From Alkalibacillus aidingensis (GTDB taxonomy: Bacteria; Bacillota; Bacilli; Bacillales; Alkalibacillaceae), in the NCBI RefSeq assembly GCF_014595945.1, contig NZ_JABXWU010000001.1:372001-436000 (forward strand): 64,000 nt of DNA, read 5' to 3'. Under the pieces are notes generated by a model. The model searched no databases and was not told the DNA's origin. It saw nothing but the letters and a program-made list of their open reading frames with translations. This document shows, piece by piece, positions 45,777 through 55,629 of this stretch. The position numbers and the translations under genes are program-made. The stretch's first letter is position 1; each line of letters opens with the position of its first letter.

Positions 45777-47414
45777 ATGTCATTAGTTGATTTAACTTTA
45801 GGTGGTTTGTTGGATGAAAAGGCATTAAAACACCCAGATCATGAAGCAGTCGTTTACCCGGAGAAAGGAATTCGTTGGTCCTATCTAGAATTTAGTCAAA
45901 GAGTAGATGGTGCAGCCAAAGGATTGATGGCCTTAGGAATTGAGAAGGGCGAACACATAGCCATATGGTCAGATAATAAGCCTGAATGGGTAACTACTCA
46001 ATTTGCAACAGGAAAAATGGGAGCCGTTTTAGTTACTGTCAATACTAATTATCAAGCACAAGAGCTAGAGTATTTGTTAAAACAGTCAGATGCGACAACA
46101 TTAATTTTGACGGAGTCATTTAAAGGAACTTCTTATATTGATATTTTAAATGAATTGTGTCCAGAGCTTGCTGAGTCTGAAAAAGGAGAACTCGTTTCAA
46201 AACGATTACCAAAACTGAAGAATATTATCGTTTTAAGTGACCATACACAACCGGGTTGCTATACGTGGAATGAGCTTGTACAACTTGGCGTCTCACGGGT
46301 TTCTAATCAAATGTTAGAAGAGCGAAAAAATGATTTAGGCAGCCATGAAGTTATTAATATGCAATATACCTCTGGAACAACTGGATTCCCTAAAGGGGTT
46401 ATGTTATCACATTATAATATTGTCAATAACGGCAAACAAGTTGGGGATTGTATGAATCTTACAGAAGAGGATCGCCTCTGTATTCCCGTGCCGTTATTCC
46501 ATTGCTTTGGCTGTGTACTTGGCACTTTAGCAGCCGTCTCCCATGGTTCAACAATGGTAGTAATTGAACAATTTGATCCTAAAGCTGTATTACAGGCTGT
46601 TTCTAACGAAAATTGTACCGCTTTACATGGAGTTCCAACCATGTTTATTGCCGAGCTTAATCATCCAGAATTTGATCAGTTTGATTTATCACATTTACGT
46701 ACCGGTATTATGGCTGGATCAAACTGTCCAATCGAAGTCATGAAAGATGTAATGGAGAAAATGGGAATGACTGAGATTACAATTACTTATGGTCAGACAG
46801 AGTCCTCTCCTGCGATTACCCAAACTAAAACAGACGATCCTTTGGAACGAAAAGTCAGCAGTGTCGGTAAGGCACACCCTAACGTAGAAGTGAAAATTGT
46901 GGAACCAGGTACTAATGAAGAAGTTGAACGATATCAACCAGGTGAGCTTTGTACGAAAGGCTATCATGTGATGAAGGGCTATTATCAAAATGAGGAAGAA
47001 ACAAAGAAAGCTATTGATGAAGACGGTTGGTTGCATACAGGTGATATAGCCATTATGGATGATGAGGGATATGTCCAAATAACTGGTCGAATGAAAGATA
47101 TGGTTATTCGAGGTGGAGAAAATATTTACCCTAGAGAGATTGAAGAGTTCCTATACACTCACCCAGATATCCTAGATGTTCAGGTGATTGGTGTTCCAGA
47201 TTCTAAGTACGGTGAAGAAGTAATGGCTTGGATTATCCCTAAAGAAGGTGTTGAATTAACTAAACAAGATATTCAGGGATTTTGCCACCAAAAAATAGCT
47301 CGTCACAAGATCCCGAAATATATCGAATTTATCGACCAATATCCAATGACAGCCAGTGGCAAAGTTCAAAAATACAAATTAAGAGAAAAAGCAGAGGCTA
47401 TCTTAACACCATAA
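45777..47414 (+). CDS. yngI: AMP-forming acyl-CoA synthetase (YngI-like)
   Basis: 545 aa. It activates a carboxylic acid to its acyl-CoA via an acyl-AMP. P-loop-like YTSGTTGFPKGVM, the TYGQTESSP motif, GWLHTGD and the C-terminal catalytic lysine region MTASGKVQKYK are all present, so it is complete. The substrate is not fixed by sequence, though the operon suggests a short or branched acid. A separate copy of only its C-terminal domain follows. Confidence 0.93.
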   Translation: MSLVDLTLGGLLDEKALKHPDHEAVVYPEKGIRWSYLEFSQRVDGAAKGLMALGIEKGEHIAIWSDNKPEWVTTQFATGKMGAVLVTVNTNYQAQELEYLLKQSDATTLILTESFKGTSYIDILNELCPELAESEKGELVSKRLPKLKNIIVLSDHTQPGCYTWNELVQLGVSRVSNQMLEERKNDLGSHEVINMQYTSGTTGFPKGVMLSHYNIVNNGKQVGDCMNLTEEDRLCIPVPLFHCFGCVLGTLAAVSHGSTMVVIEQFDPKAVLQAVSNENCTALHGVPTMFIAELNHPEFDQFDLSHLRTGIMAGSNCPIEVMKDVMEKMGMTEITITYGQTESSPAITQTKTDDPLERKVSSVGKAHPNVEVKIVEPGTNEEVERYQPGELCTKGYHVMKGYYQNEEETKKAIDEDGWLHTGDIAIMDDEGYVQITGRMKDMVIRGGENIYPREIEEFLYTHPDILDVQVIGVPDSKYGEEVMAWIIPKEGVELTKQDIQGFCHQKIARHKIPKYIEFIDQYPMTASGKVQKYKLREKAEAILTP

Positions 47415-47433
47415 CAGTTAGGGGGTGATCATC

Positions 47434-47751
47434 ATGGAACCATTTAAAAATCAAGTAGATCCATTTCAATTAGAATCTTTTTTATCTAAACACCCACATG
47501 TCACTGATGCCAAAATCGTTAATATACCACACCCGTCTAAAGGAGAAATTATAGTAGCTTGGATCATACCGAGTACAGATACATTAACAGAACAGCAAGT
47601 TTTCGATTACTGTGAAGAACATTTGAATGGTGAGGAAAACCATCCTAGTTACATCTATTTCACAGACGAATACCCGATGACAGCTAGTGGTAAAATCCAA
47701 AAAATTAGATTAAGAGAACAAGCACTTGAACGAATAAATGGTGACAAGTAA
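47434..47751 (+). CDS. Stand-alone AMP-binding enzyme C-terminal domain
   Basis: 105 aa. The start is ATG 47434, preceded by GGGGGTGAT. It corresponds only to the C-terminal swivelling domain of acyl-CoA synthetases: FLSKHPHVTDAKIVNIPHP, EIIVAWIIP and the catalytic-lysine motif MTASGKIQKIRLREQA are present, but no N-terminal ATP-binding domain. The upstream synthetase is intact, so this looks like a partial tandem duplicate that has kept an open frame, RBS and active lysine. Whether it acts in trans is unknown. Confidence 0.85.
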   Translation: MEPFKNQVDPFQLESFLSKHPHVTDAKIVNIPHPSKGEIIVAWIIPSTDTLTEQQVFDYCEEHLNGEENHPSYIYFTDEYPMTASGKIQKIRLREQALERINGDK

Positions 47752-47764
47752 GGAGGATGAAACT

Positions 47765-49120
47765 TTGTTTAAGAAAATCCTAATTGCCAACCGTGGAGAA
47801 ATTGCTTCACGTATTATAAGGACTTGTAAAAAACTCGGGATTCAGACCGTTGCTGTGTATTCTGAGGCAGATTCTGAAGCTCCTTATGTTAAAGAAGCTG
47901 ATGAAAGCTATTTAATTGGGAAAGCAAAAGTTAACGAAAGTTATTTGAATATTGATATAATTATAGATGTAGTTAAAAAATCTGGAGCAGAAGCGGTTCA
48001 TCCTGGCTATGGCTTACTTAGTGAAAATGTTGATTTTGCCAATCGACTCGAGGATGAAGGAGTTACCTTTGTTGGTCCAAAAGCTAGTTCCATTGATGCA
48101 ATGGGAAGCAAACTAACCGCAAGAAATACCATGAAAAAGGCACAAGTCCCAATTATTCCTGGAACCAATGAGCCAGTTGAAACCGTTGAAGAGGCGTCAA
48201 AAATTGCTTCTGACATTGGTTATCCCGTAATGGTAAAGGCTGCTCATGGAGGTGGTGGAATTGGGATGCAAATCGTTCATGATCAAGATGAACTAGCTAA
48301 AGCATTTGAAGGAAATGCTCGTCGTGCTGAACAATTCTTCGGGAATGGAACCATGTTTGTTGAAAAAGTCATTGAAGATGCACACCATGTTGAAATTCAA
48401 ATATTAGCAGATCAACACGGTAATTATGTTTACTTATTTGATCGTGAATGCTCTATTCAACGACGTCACCAAAAGGTGATTGAAGAAGCGCCTTCTCCTT
48501 TATTAGATGAAACAACTCGTAAACAGATGGGGCAAGCCGCTATTCAAGCTGCACAGGCGATTGATTATGTCAATGCCGGGACAATTGAATTCTTAGTTGA
48601 TGAACAGTTAAATTTTTACTTTTTAGAGATGAACACAAGATTACAAGTCGAACACCCTATTACAGAAGAAATTACCGGAATCGACTTAGTAGAGGAACAA
48701 ATTAAAGTAGCAGCTAATCAAGAACTTACCTTCAATCAAGATGATCTTCATATGACAGGTCACGCAATTGAAGCAAGAATTTATGCTGAGGACCCTAAGA
48801 CATTTTTCCCTTCACCAGGAAAAATCACTAAAATTGCAGTTCCTGAGGGGGAGAAAATCCGTAATGATATAGGTGTAACAGACAACTATACAGTTACTCC
48901 TTACTACGATCCAATGATTGCTAAGTTAATTGTTACCGGTAACGACCGGTTGGAGGCTATACAAAACTTAGAATGGGCTCTATCTAATTATCAAGTCGAA
49001 GGTATAAAAACTAATATTCCATTTTTACTAGAAGTAGCAAAATCAGAGGCTTTTCGTGAAGGTCAAACACGAACCTCATTTATCCAAGATTTTATAACCA
49101 ATTCACAGGAGGCGTTTTAA
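47765..49120 (+). CDS. yngHA: Biotin carboxylase subunit (YngH-like, acyl-CoA carboxylase)
   Basis: 451 aa from TTG with AAGGAGG upstream. It carboxylates biotin on the carrier protein using ATP and bicarbonate. The N-terminus FKKILIANRGEIASRIIRTC, the ATP-grasp loop KAAHGGGGIGMQ and the active-site region EMNTRLQVEHPITEE are typical. The gene is a second, catabolic carboxylase set and not the fatty-acid AccC, judged by its operon. It is followed 1 base later by the carrier gene. Confidence 0.93.
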   Translation: MFKKILIANRGEIASRIIRTCKKLGIQTVAVYSEADSEAPYVKEADESYLIGKAKVNESYLNIDIIIDVVKKSGAEAVHPGYGLLSENVDFANRLEDEGVTFVGPKASSIDAMGSKLTARNTMKKAQVPIIPGTNEPVETVEEASKIASDIGYPVMVKAAHGGGGIGMQIVHDQDELAKAFEGNARRAEQFFGNGTMFVEKVIEDAHHVEIQILADQHGNYVYLFDRECSIQRRHQKVIEEAPSPLLDETTRKQMGQAAIQAAQAIDYVNAGTIEFLVDEQLNFYFLEMNTRLQVEHPITEEITGIDLVEEQIKVAANQELTFNQDDLHMTGHAIEARIYAEDPKTFFPSPGKITKIAVPEGEKIRNDIGVTDNYTVTPYYDPMIAKLIVTGNDRLEAIQNLEWALSNYQVEGIKTNIPFLLEVAKSEAFREGQTRTSFIQDFITNSQEAF

Positions 49121-49121
49121 C

Positions 49122-49334
49122 ATGACAGAAGTAAAAGCAAGTATGGCAGGAAATGTATGGAAGGTATTGGTGAGCGAAGGGGATCAGGTAGGTTCTAGTG
49201 ATGATGTAGTTATCTTAGAATCCATGAAGATGGAAATTCCTATTGCAGCTGAAGTATCAGGAACTGTTAAAGAGTTGAAAGTTAAAGAAGAGGATTTTGT
49301 CAATGAAGGTGACGTTATCGCCATTGTTGAATAA
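49122..49334 (+). CDS. yngHB: Biotin carboxyl carrier protein (YngHB-like)
   Basis: 70 aa, just the biotinyl domain. The biotinylated lysine lies in ESMKMEIPI. It lacks the long N-terminal linker of AccB, as in the B. subtilis YngHB (BLAP). Works with the preceding biotin carboxylase and the carboxyltransferase at the end of the operon. RBS AGGAGG. Confidence 0.95.
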   Translation: MTEVKASMAGNVWKVLVSEGDQVGSSDDVVILESMKMEIPIAAEVSGTVKELKVKEEDFVNEGDVIAIVE

Positions 49335-49355
49335 CAATCAAAGGAGTTTTAACTT

Positions 49356-50255
49356 ATGGATTTACCTGAGAATATAACCATAAAAGAAGTAGGTCCTCGT
49401 GATGGCTTGCAAAACGAAAAGACTGAAGTACCTACACAAGACAAAATTGATTGGATCAATCAACTCTCAGAGTCAGGGTTATCATATATTGAAATCACAT
49501 CATTTGTTCATCCTAAATGGATTCCTCAACTTAAGGATGCAGTCGAAGTTGCAAAGTCCATCAACCGTAATGAAGAAGTGACTTATGCAGCTCTAGTCCC
49601 TAATATGAAGGGGTTAGAGCGAGCTCTTGAAGCTGATATTGATGAAGTATCCATCTTTATGTCAGCGAGTGAATCACACAACCAAAATAATATTAATAAA
49701 TCCATTGACCAAACCTATCCAATCCTAAAGGAAGTAGTCAATGAGGCTAGACGGGCTGGGAAAACAGTTCGTGGTTATGTATCAACGGTATTCGGGTGCC
49801 CATATGAAGGGAAAGTAGACGAAAAGCAAGTGATCAAAGTTTGCCATAATCTATTAGAGATGGGTATCGATGAATTATCTATAGGGGATACGATAGGCGT
49901 TGCTAACCCTATTCAAGTGGATTATTTATTAAGAAAACTAGAACGTTATTTCCCTAAAGATCAATTAGCTCTGCACTTTCACGATACAAGAGGAATGGCT
50001 CTTGCTAACACATTAGCAGCCTTACAGTTAGGGTATCACACCTTTGACAGCTCATTAGGAGGTTTGGGTGGATGTCCTTATGCCAAAGGAGCTTCCGGTA
50101 ACGTGGCGACTGACGATTTGGTGCATATGCTTAACGAGATGGGAATTCACCATCAAATCGATTTAGATAAACTGATCGAAGCAGCGTCGCTTATTCAGTC
50201 GAAGGTCAATAAGCCACTACCAAGTAAACAGATGGAGATCTTTAGGAATCAGTAA
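49356..50255 (+). CDS. yngG: Hydroxymethylglutaryl-CoA lyase
   Basis: 299 aa. It splits HMG-CoA into acetyl-CoA and acetoacetate, the last step of leucine breakdown. The DRE-TIM motif VGPRDGLQNEK is at the N-terminus, and GGLGGCPYAKGASGNVATDD, with the catalytic Cys, near the C-terminus. Its position in the operon supports the leucine/isovalerate route. RBS AAAGGAG. Confidence 0.95.
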   Translation: MDLPENITIKEVGPRDGLQNEKTEVPTQDKIDWINQLSESGLSYIEITSFVHPKWIPQLKDAVEVAKSINRNEEVTYAALVPNMKGLERALEADIDEVSIFMSASESHNQNNINKSIDQTYPILKEVVNEARRAGKTVRGYVSTVFGCPYEGKVDEKQVIKVCHNLLEMGIDELSIGDTIGVANPIQVDYLLRKLERYFPKDQLALHFHDTRGMALANTLAALQLGYHTFDSSLGGLGGCPYAKGASGNVATDDLVHMLNEMGIHHQIDLDKLIEAASLIQSKVNKPLPSKQMEIFRNQ

Positions 50256-50267
50256 AGGGGTGTTGGT

Positions 50268-51047
50268 TTGAGTACAGTCAATCTATCAATTGCTGATAAC
50301 TATATAGCAAAACTTTCTCTTAATCGTCCTGAAGCGGCAAATGCGTTATCTACACAGTTGTTAAACGATTTTAATGATCAATTAAGTATCATTGAACAAA
50401 ACACTGATATAAGAGCTGTGATCATAACAGCTGAAGGTGATAAGGCGTTTTGTGCTGGAGCAGATTTAAAAGAAAGACGTCATATGACAGAAGATGAAGT
50501 AGTTAAAACTGTAGGTAAAATTGGTCAAACCGTTTCAAGAGTGGAACAATTAAGTACACCGACAATTGCTGCCATTAATGGAGCAGCGTTCGGTGGTGGG
50601 TTAGAGTTGAGCCTCGCTTGTGATATTCGAATTGCTAGTGACCAAGCAAAAATGGGACTGACAGAAACTTCTCTTGCGATCATCCCGGGTGCAGGTGGGA
50701 CTCAAAGGTTAGCTCGTTTAATAGGTTTAGCCAAGGCAAAATATTATATTTTAACCGCTAAACGATTTGATAGTTTTGAAGGTAAAGAAATCGGATTGAT
50801 CGAAGAAGTGATAGAACTAAATAAACTAGAAGAAAAAGCCTTAAATATCGCTAGGGAAATTGCTTCAAATGGGCCTGTTGGCGTTAAAATGGCGAAAAAA
50901 GCAATAGATCGTGGTTTTGATCATGATCTTGCAACTGGACTATCCATAGAGAAGGAGTGCTATATGACAACCATCCCAACTAGCGATCGTCTTGAGGCTT
51001 TACAGGCATTTAAAGAAAAAAGAAAGCCTAATTTTAAAGGGAGGTAA
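50268..51047 (+). CDS. yngF: Enoyl-CoA hydratase (YngF-like, probably methylglutaconyl-CoA)
   Basis: 259 aa from a TTG start with AAAGGGG upstream. It is a crotonase-fold hydratase with the oxyanion-hole motifs CAGADLKERR and GAAFGGGLELSLACD. In this operon the likely reaction is hydration of 3-methylglutaconyl-CoA to HMG-CoA. Substrate specificity is inferred from context only. Confidence 0.92.
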   Translation: MSTVNLSIADNYIAKLSLNRPEAANALSTQLLNDFNDQLSIIEQNTDIRAVIITAEGDKAFCAGADLKERRHMTEDEVVKTVGKIGQTVSRVEQLSTPTIAAINGAAFGGGLELSLACDIRIASDQAKMGLTETSLAIIPGAGGTQRLARLIGLAKAKYYILTAKRFDSFEGKEIGLIEEVIELNKLEEKALNIAREIASNGPVGVKMAKKAIDRGFDHDLATGLSIEKECYMTTIPTSDRLEALQAFKEKRKPNFKGR

Positions 51048-51051
51048 GGAT

Positions 51052-52593
51052 ATGGTTAAACAGATGACACCTGAAGAGCAACACCAAGACATACAAGAAC
51101 GCATCGAAAAAGGTGGAGCTCAGAAATATCATGAAAAAAATGCTGAAAAAGGTAAAATGTTCGTACGTGATCGTCTGAACATGTTATTAGATGATGACTT
51201 AGATGTTGAAGATGCATTCTTTGCTAATTGTATGGATGAATCTTTACCTGCTGACGGCGTCGTAACCGGATTAGGTAAAATTAATGGTGATACCGTCGCT
51301 ATTATGGCAAATGACTCTACAGTCAAAGCAGGGTCGTGGGGAGCAAGAACAGTAGAAAAAATTATTCGCATCCAAGAAACAGCGCTAAAGCTAGAAGTCC
51401 CAATGCTTTATTTAGTTGATTCAGCTGGTGCAAGAATTACAGACCAAATCGAGATGTTCCCAAACAGACGAGGTGCTGGACGCATATTCCATAACCAAGT
51501 TAAAATGTCTGGTCGTGTTCCGCAAATCTGCTTATTATTTGGCCCTTCGGCAGCCGGTGGAGCTTACATACCAGCCTTTTGTGATATTGTTGTCATGGTT
51601 GATGGCAATGCATCTATGTATCTCGGATCTCCACGAATGGCTGAAAAGGTAATTGGAGAAAAAGTAAGCTTAGAAGAAATGGGAGGAGCAAAGATGCACT
51701 GCTCCGTTTCAGGAGTAGGTGATGTACTCGTTAATAGTGAACAAGAGGCCATCGAATACGCACAAAAGTACTTAACCTACTTTCCCCAAAACTTTAGATC
51801 ACAACCACCGGAGAATCAAACGATGGAACCAGAGGAGTTTGAAAAAACGATAGGTGATTTGATTCCGGAAAACCAAAACGCTCCGTTTGATATGTATCAA
51901 TTAATCAATCGTTTGATTGATAAAGACTCCTTCTGCGAAATTAAACGCGAATTCGCTAAAGAATTAATTACCGGTTTAGCGAGAATAGACGGTAAGTCAG
52001 TAGGAATTATTGCTAATCAACCTAGAATGAAAGGTGGCGTTTTATTCCACGATTCTGCTGATAAGGCAGCTAAATTCATTCAATTGTGTGATGCCTTTAA
52101 CATTCCATTAGTATTCCTTGCAGATATTCCAGGATTTATGATCGGGACGAAGGTTGAGCGTGCTGGTATTATCCGTCACGGAGCGAAAATGATCTCAGCT
52201 ATGAGTGAGGTCACTGTCCCTAAGATATGTGTCGTCGTTCGTAAAGCTTATGGGGCAGGTTTATATGCCATGGCTGGACCAGCTTTTGATCCTGATGTCA
52301 CCATTGCATTACCAACTGCCCAAATTGCGGTTATGGGACCAGAAGCTGCGGTAAATGCTGTTTATGCAAATAAAATCGCAGAGCTACCAGAAGAAGAACG
52401 TCCAGCGTTTATTAAAGAAAAGCAAGAGGAATATAAAGAGAACATTGATATTTATCGGTTAGCATCCGAAATGATTGTGGATGATATTGTACAACCGAAT
52501 GATCTTAGAAACGTTCTTAAGCAACGCTTAGATGTTTACCAGTCTAAGAATCTGACATTTACAGAAAGAAAACATGGGGTATATCCAGTTTAA
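51052..52593 (+). CDS. yngE: Acyl-CoA carboxyltransferase (YngE-like, probably methylcrotonyl-CoA)
   Basis: 513 aa. The open frame begins at 50992 inside yngF, but ATG 51052 has GGGAGG upstream. It contains both crotonase-like halves of an acyl-CoA carboxylase beta subunit (LVDSAGARITDQ, FGPSAAGGAYIPAF and ADIPGFMIGTKVE). Together with the biotin carboxylase and carrier it should carboxylate a short or branched acyl-CoA; 3-methylcrotonyl-CoA fits the HMG-CoA lyase in the same operon. Last gene before a terminator. Confidence 0.93.
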   Translation: MVKQMTPEEQHQDIQERIEKGGAQKYHEKNAEKGKMFVRDRLNMLLDDDLDVEDAFFANCMDESLPADGVVTGLGKINGDTVAIMANDSTVKAGSWGARTVEKIIRIQETALKLEVPMLYLVDSAGARITDQIEMFPNRRGAGRIFHNQVKMSGRVPQICLLFGPSAAGGAYIPAFCDIVVMVDGNASMYLGSPRMAEKVIGEKVSLEEMGGAKMHCSVSGVGDVLVNSEQEAIEYAQKYLTYFPQNFRSQPPENQTMEPEEFEKTIGDLIPENQNAPFDMYQLINRLIDKDSFCEIKREFAKELITGLARIDGKSVGIIANQPRMKGGVLFHDSADKAAKFIQLCDAFNIPLVFLADIPGFMIGTKVERAGIIRHGAKMISAMSEVTVPKICVVVRKAYGAGLYAMAGPAFDPDVTIALPTAQIAVMGPEAAVNAVYANKIAELPEEERPAFIKEKQEEYKENIDIYRLASEMIVDDIVQPNDLRNVLKQRLDVYQSKNLTFTERKHGVYPV

Positions 52594-52599
52594 TAGATC

Positions 52600-52630
52600 A
52601 AAAGCATGACTATTACTTAGTCATGCTTTT
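52600..52630 (+). terminator. Terminator after yngE
   Basis: AAAAGCATGAC and GTCATGCTTTT are perfect inverted repeats around a 9-base loop. Confidence 0.87.
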
Positions 52631-52664
52631 GTTACATTACAACCCTAACAAATAGGAGGATTTA

Positions 52665-53126
52665 ATGGAGTACGTTCAAGAACTAAGAAAATTAGTTGGA
52701 CACCGACCTTTGATTCTACCCGGTTCGGTTGTCATTATTCTGAATAAAAATAATCAAATCTTATTGCAACACCGTCGTGAGGGGGAATGGGGCTTACCTG
52801 GAGGAATTATGGAACTTGCTGAAAGTTTAGAAGAAACAGCCAGAAGGGAAGTGAAAGAAGAAACCGGCTTAACGATTGGTCACTTAAAATTATTAAACGT
52901 ATTTTCAGGAGCTGAGTATTATTTAAAAGTAGCAAATGGAGATGAATTATATTCTGTTACTGCCGTTTATATCACTTGTGATGTCAAAGGCAAATTGGAC
53001 ATAGACTATAGTGAATCCATAAAATTTGATTACTTTGATATAGACGAATTACCTAAAGGACTAGCTCAAAGTTATTATAATTATATCCAACCATACAAAG
53101 ATGTCATAAGAACCTACCGTCAATAG
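52665..53126 (+). CDS. Nudix hydrolase
   Basis: 153 aa. The Nudix box GGIMELAESLEETARREVKE followed by ETGL fits Gx5Ex7REUxEExGU exactly, giving Mg2+-dependent hydrolysis of a nucleoside diphosphate derivative. LILPGSVVIILNKNNQILL begins the fold. The substrate cannot be told from sequence. RBS TAGGAGG. It stands alone between two short intergenic gaps. Confidence 0.9.
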   Translation: MEYVQELRKLVGHRPLILPGSVVIILNKNNQILLQHRREGEWGLPGGIMELAESLEETARREVKEETGLTIGHLKLLNVFSGAEYYLKVANGDELYSVTAVYITCDVKGKLDIDYSESIKFDYFDIDELPKGLAQSYYNYIQPYKDVIRTYRQ

Positions 53127-53241
53127 AATGACTATATTTATATTATGTTAACCTATGATTAAATAACTCTATAGAGATTCCTATATTAACATTATGTAAA
53201 CCTAAGTTTTGTTCACCACGAATACTGAGGAGGAGGAGCCT

Positions 53242-53499
53242 ATGTTTTTCATCGTGATCATCGCTATATTTATTGGGGTGTCCATTGGATTAAAGTTGCT
53301 TCAAAGTAAGCATAATTTAACGAAAGATTATAACCTCTGGATTTTCAGTTCGCTCATCATCGTTTCACTCATTTCTATCATAATAGGAGAGTTCATTTTA
53401 GGTCGTCCAGCATTTGTAGATTATGGCATCATAGTCTTTCTATGTTCATTAGCGAGTCTAATCATTTCTTGGGTTTGGGAAGAACGACAGTCGACATAA
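53242..53499 (+). CDS. Small membrane protein of unknown function
   Basis: 85 aa with three hydrophobic helices (about 1-19, 32-53, 58-78) and a charged C-terminus. The frame is open from 53209, but ATG 53242 directly follows GAGGAGGAGG. I do not recognise the family. It is followed by a bidirectional terminator shared with the convergent acyl-CoA synthetase gene. Confidence 0.7.
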   Translation: MFFIVIIAIFIGVSIGLKLLQSKHNLTKDYNLWIFSSLIIVSLISIIIGEFILGRPAFVDYGIIVFLCSLASLIISWVWEERQST

Positions 53500-53503
53500 T
53501 GCA

Positions 53504-53538
53504 CAAAACCAGAGGCCTCAAGTAGACCTCTGGTTTTT
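53504..53538. terminator. Bidirectional terminator
   Basis: AAAACCAGAGGcCT and AGaCCTCTGGTTTTT pair around CAAGT between convergent genes. Confidence 0.87.
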
Positions 53539-53539
53539 C

Positions 53540-55483
53540 TTATGAACTCTTAGCTATGCCTCTAATTTGATCAACAATATGAGGGTTTTCTAATGCGGAT
53601 AAATCCCCAGCATCTTTATTTAAATAGGCAGCTTTAATCGCTCTTCGCATTACTTTAGCATTACGGGTCTTTGGTAAATCATCAACTATATAAACAGTTC
53701 TTGGTGCAATGGCTTTACCTAAACGATTTATAGCATGGTTGACGAGCTCTTCCTTAAGTAATTCTTGTTGTTCTGATTGATCTTTAGTAACCACAAATGC
53801 GATTGGTTTCTCACCTTTGACTTCATCAGGAATGCCAATGACACCAGCTTCAACGACAGAATCATGTTCAACAAATATTGACTCTAATTCAGCAGGACCA
53901 AGTCGTTTACCTGCAACATTCAACGTATCATCTGAACGTCCGGTAATTGTATAAAAACCTTCGTCATCATGAATGACCCAGTCTCCATGAACCCAAGTAT
54001 CTTTAAAACGACTCCAATATGTGTTTTCATACCGTTCATTTTCTTGGTAAAATCCATTAGTCATACCGACCCATGGTTGTTTTAAGACCAGTTCACCTAC
54101 TTCATTTCTAACAGAATTCCCATCAGAATCGTAAACATCGACATCCATACCAGGTAACGCAGCATTAAAACCAACAGGAGCAATTGGTTTGACAAGAACA
54201 TTACCAAAAATTCCACCTGAAATCTCTGTACCACCGGAGTAATTGAAAATTGGGATCTTCTTTTGGCATACCTTATCAAATAACCACATCCAAGGTTCTT
54301 CATTCCAAGGTTCTCCTGTTGAGCCAATTAGTTTTAATGATGACAAATCATGTTGAGTCACATAACGTTCATCCAACGTCATTAGGGTTCTAATTAATGT
54401 TGGAGCAATACCTAGATGGGTTACTTGATGCTTCTCAACAATCTCCCAAATCCGATTTGCCTGAGGGTAGGTAGGGGTGCCCTCAAACATTAAAATCGTT
54501 GCGCCATTTAAAAGACCACCATAGACCAAAAACGGCCCCATCATCCAGCCCATATCCGTGTACCAAAATAACGTATCACCTGGGTAAACATCCATTGTAA
54601 TACCTGCATCAAAGGCTGATTTTAATGGAAATCCATTATGAGTATGTAGCGCACCCTTAGGCTTACCCGTTGTTCCAGAAGTGTAAATAATCATGTAAGG
54701 ATCATTACCGTTAGTTTGAACAGTTTCAAATGAAGCACTCTTTGAAACTAGTTCATCCCACAAAACATCTTGTTGATTATTCCAAGTAACGTTAGCACCT
54801 GTATGTTTAACCATAAATACTTTCTCAATAGAAGGAGAATCTTTAACTGCCAACGATGCTTCATCTTTAAGGTTGACCGTTTTACCACCACGGTTAAAAC
54901 CATCTGCAGTTATTAGATATTTAGCTTGCGCAGCGTTCATTCGAGTTGAAATAGCTTCCGACTTATAGCCAGAAAAAGCAGGAGAGAAGATTGCACCAAT
55001 TTTTGAAATAGCCAGCATAGCAATGGTCGTTTCTGGAATCATTGGCATATAAATGGTAAAAATATCTCCTTGTTTGGCCCCTTGTTCAACTAAACCGTTA
55101 GCGACACGATTGACTTCATCATCTAATTCTTTAAATGTATAAGTGACTGTTTTTCCTTCATCACTTTCCCAAACCAATGCCGGTTGATTGGCGTAATCTT
55201 TGTTTAAAGCCCACTTTTCAACCGCATTGTAAGCAACATTAAGCTTACCATTCACAAACCACTCGGGATACATCACGCCATTCGATAAGTCAACCGGTTG
55301 ATCATAAGGTTGATACCAACTGATGTCAATCTCTTTAACAGCTTGATCCCAAAAGGAGGAGATATCCTTAATCGTTTTCTCGTGAAAAGAATCATAATCA
55401 TCAAAACCCATACGTTGCATCATTTGATATAATCGTGTTTCTTTAGAAGCGCTTTCATCTGGAAACCATACTGCTTTTGTCAC
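53540..55483 (-). CDS. Acetyl-CoA synthetase-like AMP-forming ligase
   Basis: 647 aa. The N-terminal ACAS region (SSFWDQAVKEIDISWYQPYD), the P-loop IYTSGTTGKPKGALHTH, GWMMGPFLVYGGL and a C-terminal TRNAKVMRRAIK lysine motif are present. The layout is that of AcsA-like synthetases, which include acetyl-, propionyl- and acetoacetyl-type enzymes. I cannot choose among them. Position beside the acyl-CoA catabolic operon hints at acetoacetate or a short acid. It is a single-gene unit; RBS TGAGGTG. Confidence 0.88.
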   Translation of the reverse strand: MTKAVWFPDESASKETRLYQMMQRMGFDDYDSFHEKTIKDISSFWDQAVKEIDISWYQPYDQPVDLSNGVMYPEWFVNGKLNVAYNAVEKWALNKDYANQPALVWESDEGKTVTYTFKELDDEVNRVANGLVEQGAKQGDIFTIYMPMIPETTIAMLAISKIGAIFSPAFSGYKSEAISTRMNAAQAKYLITADGFNRGGKTVNLKDEASLAVKDSPSIEKVFMVKHTGANVTWNNQQDVLWDELVSKSASFETVQTNGNDPYMIIYTSGTTGKPKGALHTHNGFPLKSAFDAGITMDVYPGDTLFWYTDMGWMMGPFLVYGGLLNGATILMFEGTPTYPQANRIWEIVEKHQVTHLGIAPTLIRTLMTLDERYVTQHDLSSLKLIGSTGEPWNEEPWMWLFDKVCQKKIPIFNYSGGTEISGGIFGNVLVKPIAPVGFNAALPGMDVDVYDSDGNSVRNEVGELVLKQPWVGMTNGFYQENERYENTYWSRFKDTWVHGDWVIHDDEGFYTITGRSDDTLNVAGKRLGPAELESIFVEHDSVVEAGVIGIPDEVKGEKPIAFVVTKDQSEQQELLKEELVNHAINRLGKAIAPRTVYIVDDLPKTRNAKVMRRAIKAAYLNKDAGDLSALENPHIVDQIRGIAKSS

Positions 55484-55629
55484 AAAATCACCTCAGTTAA
55501 TGTTAAAATTAGATAGAAAATTATAAATTATTAGAGTTATTACTTAAATTATAACTTAGATCAAATGAAGTGAGAAGGTCTTACCAAAAGTTATACTATT
55601 ATTCTATGAACTATGAAGGGGTGAGATTA

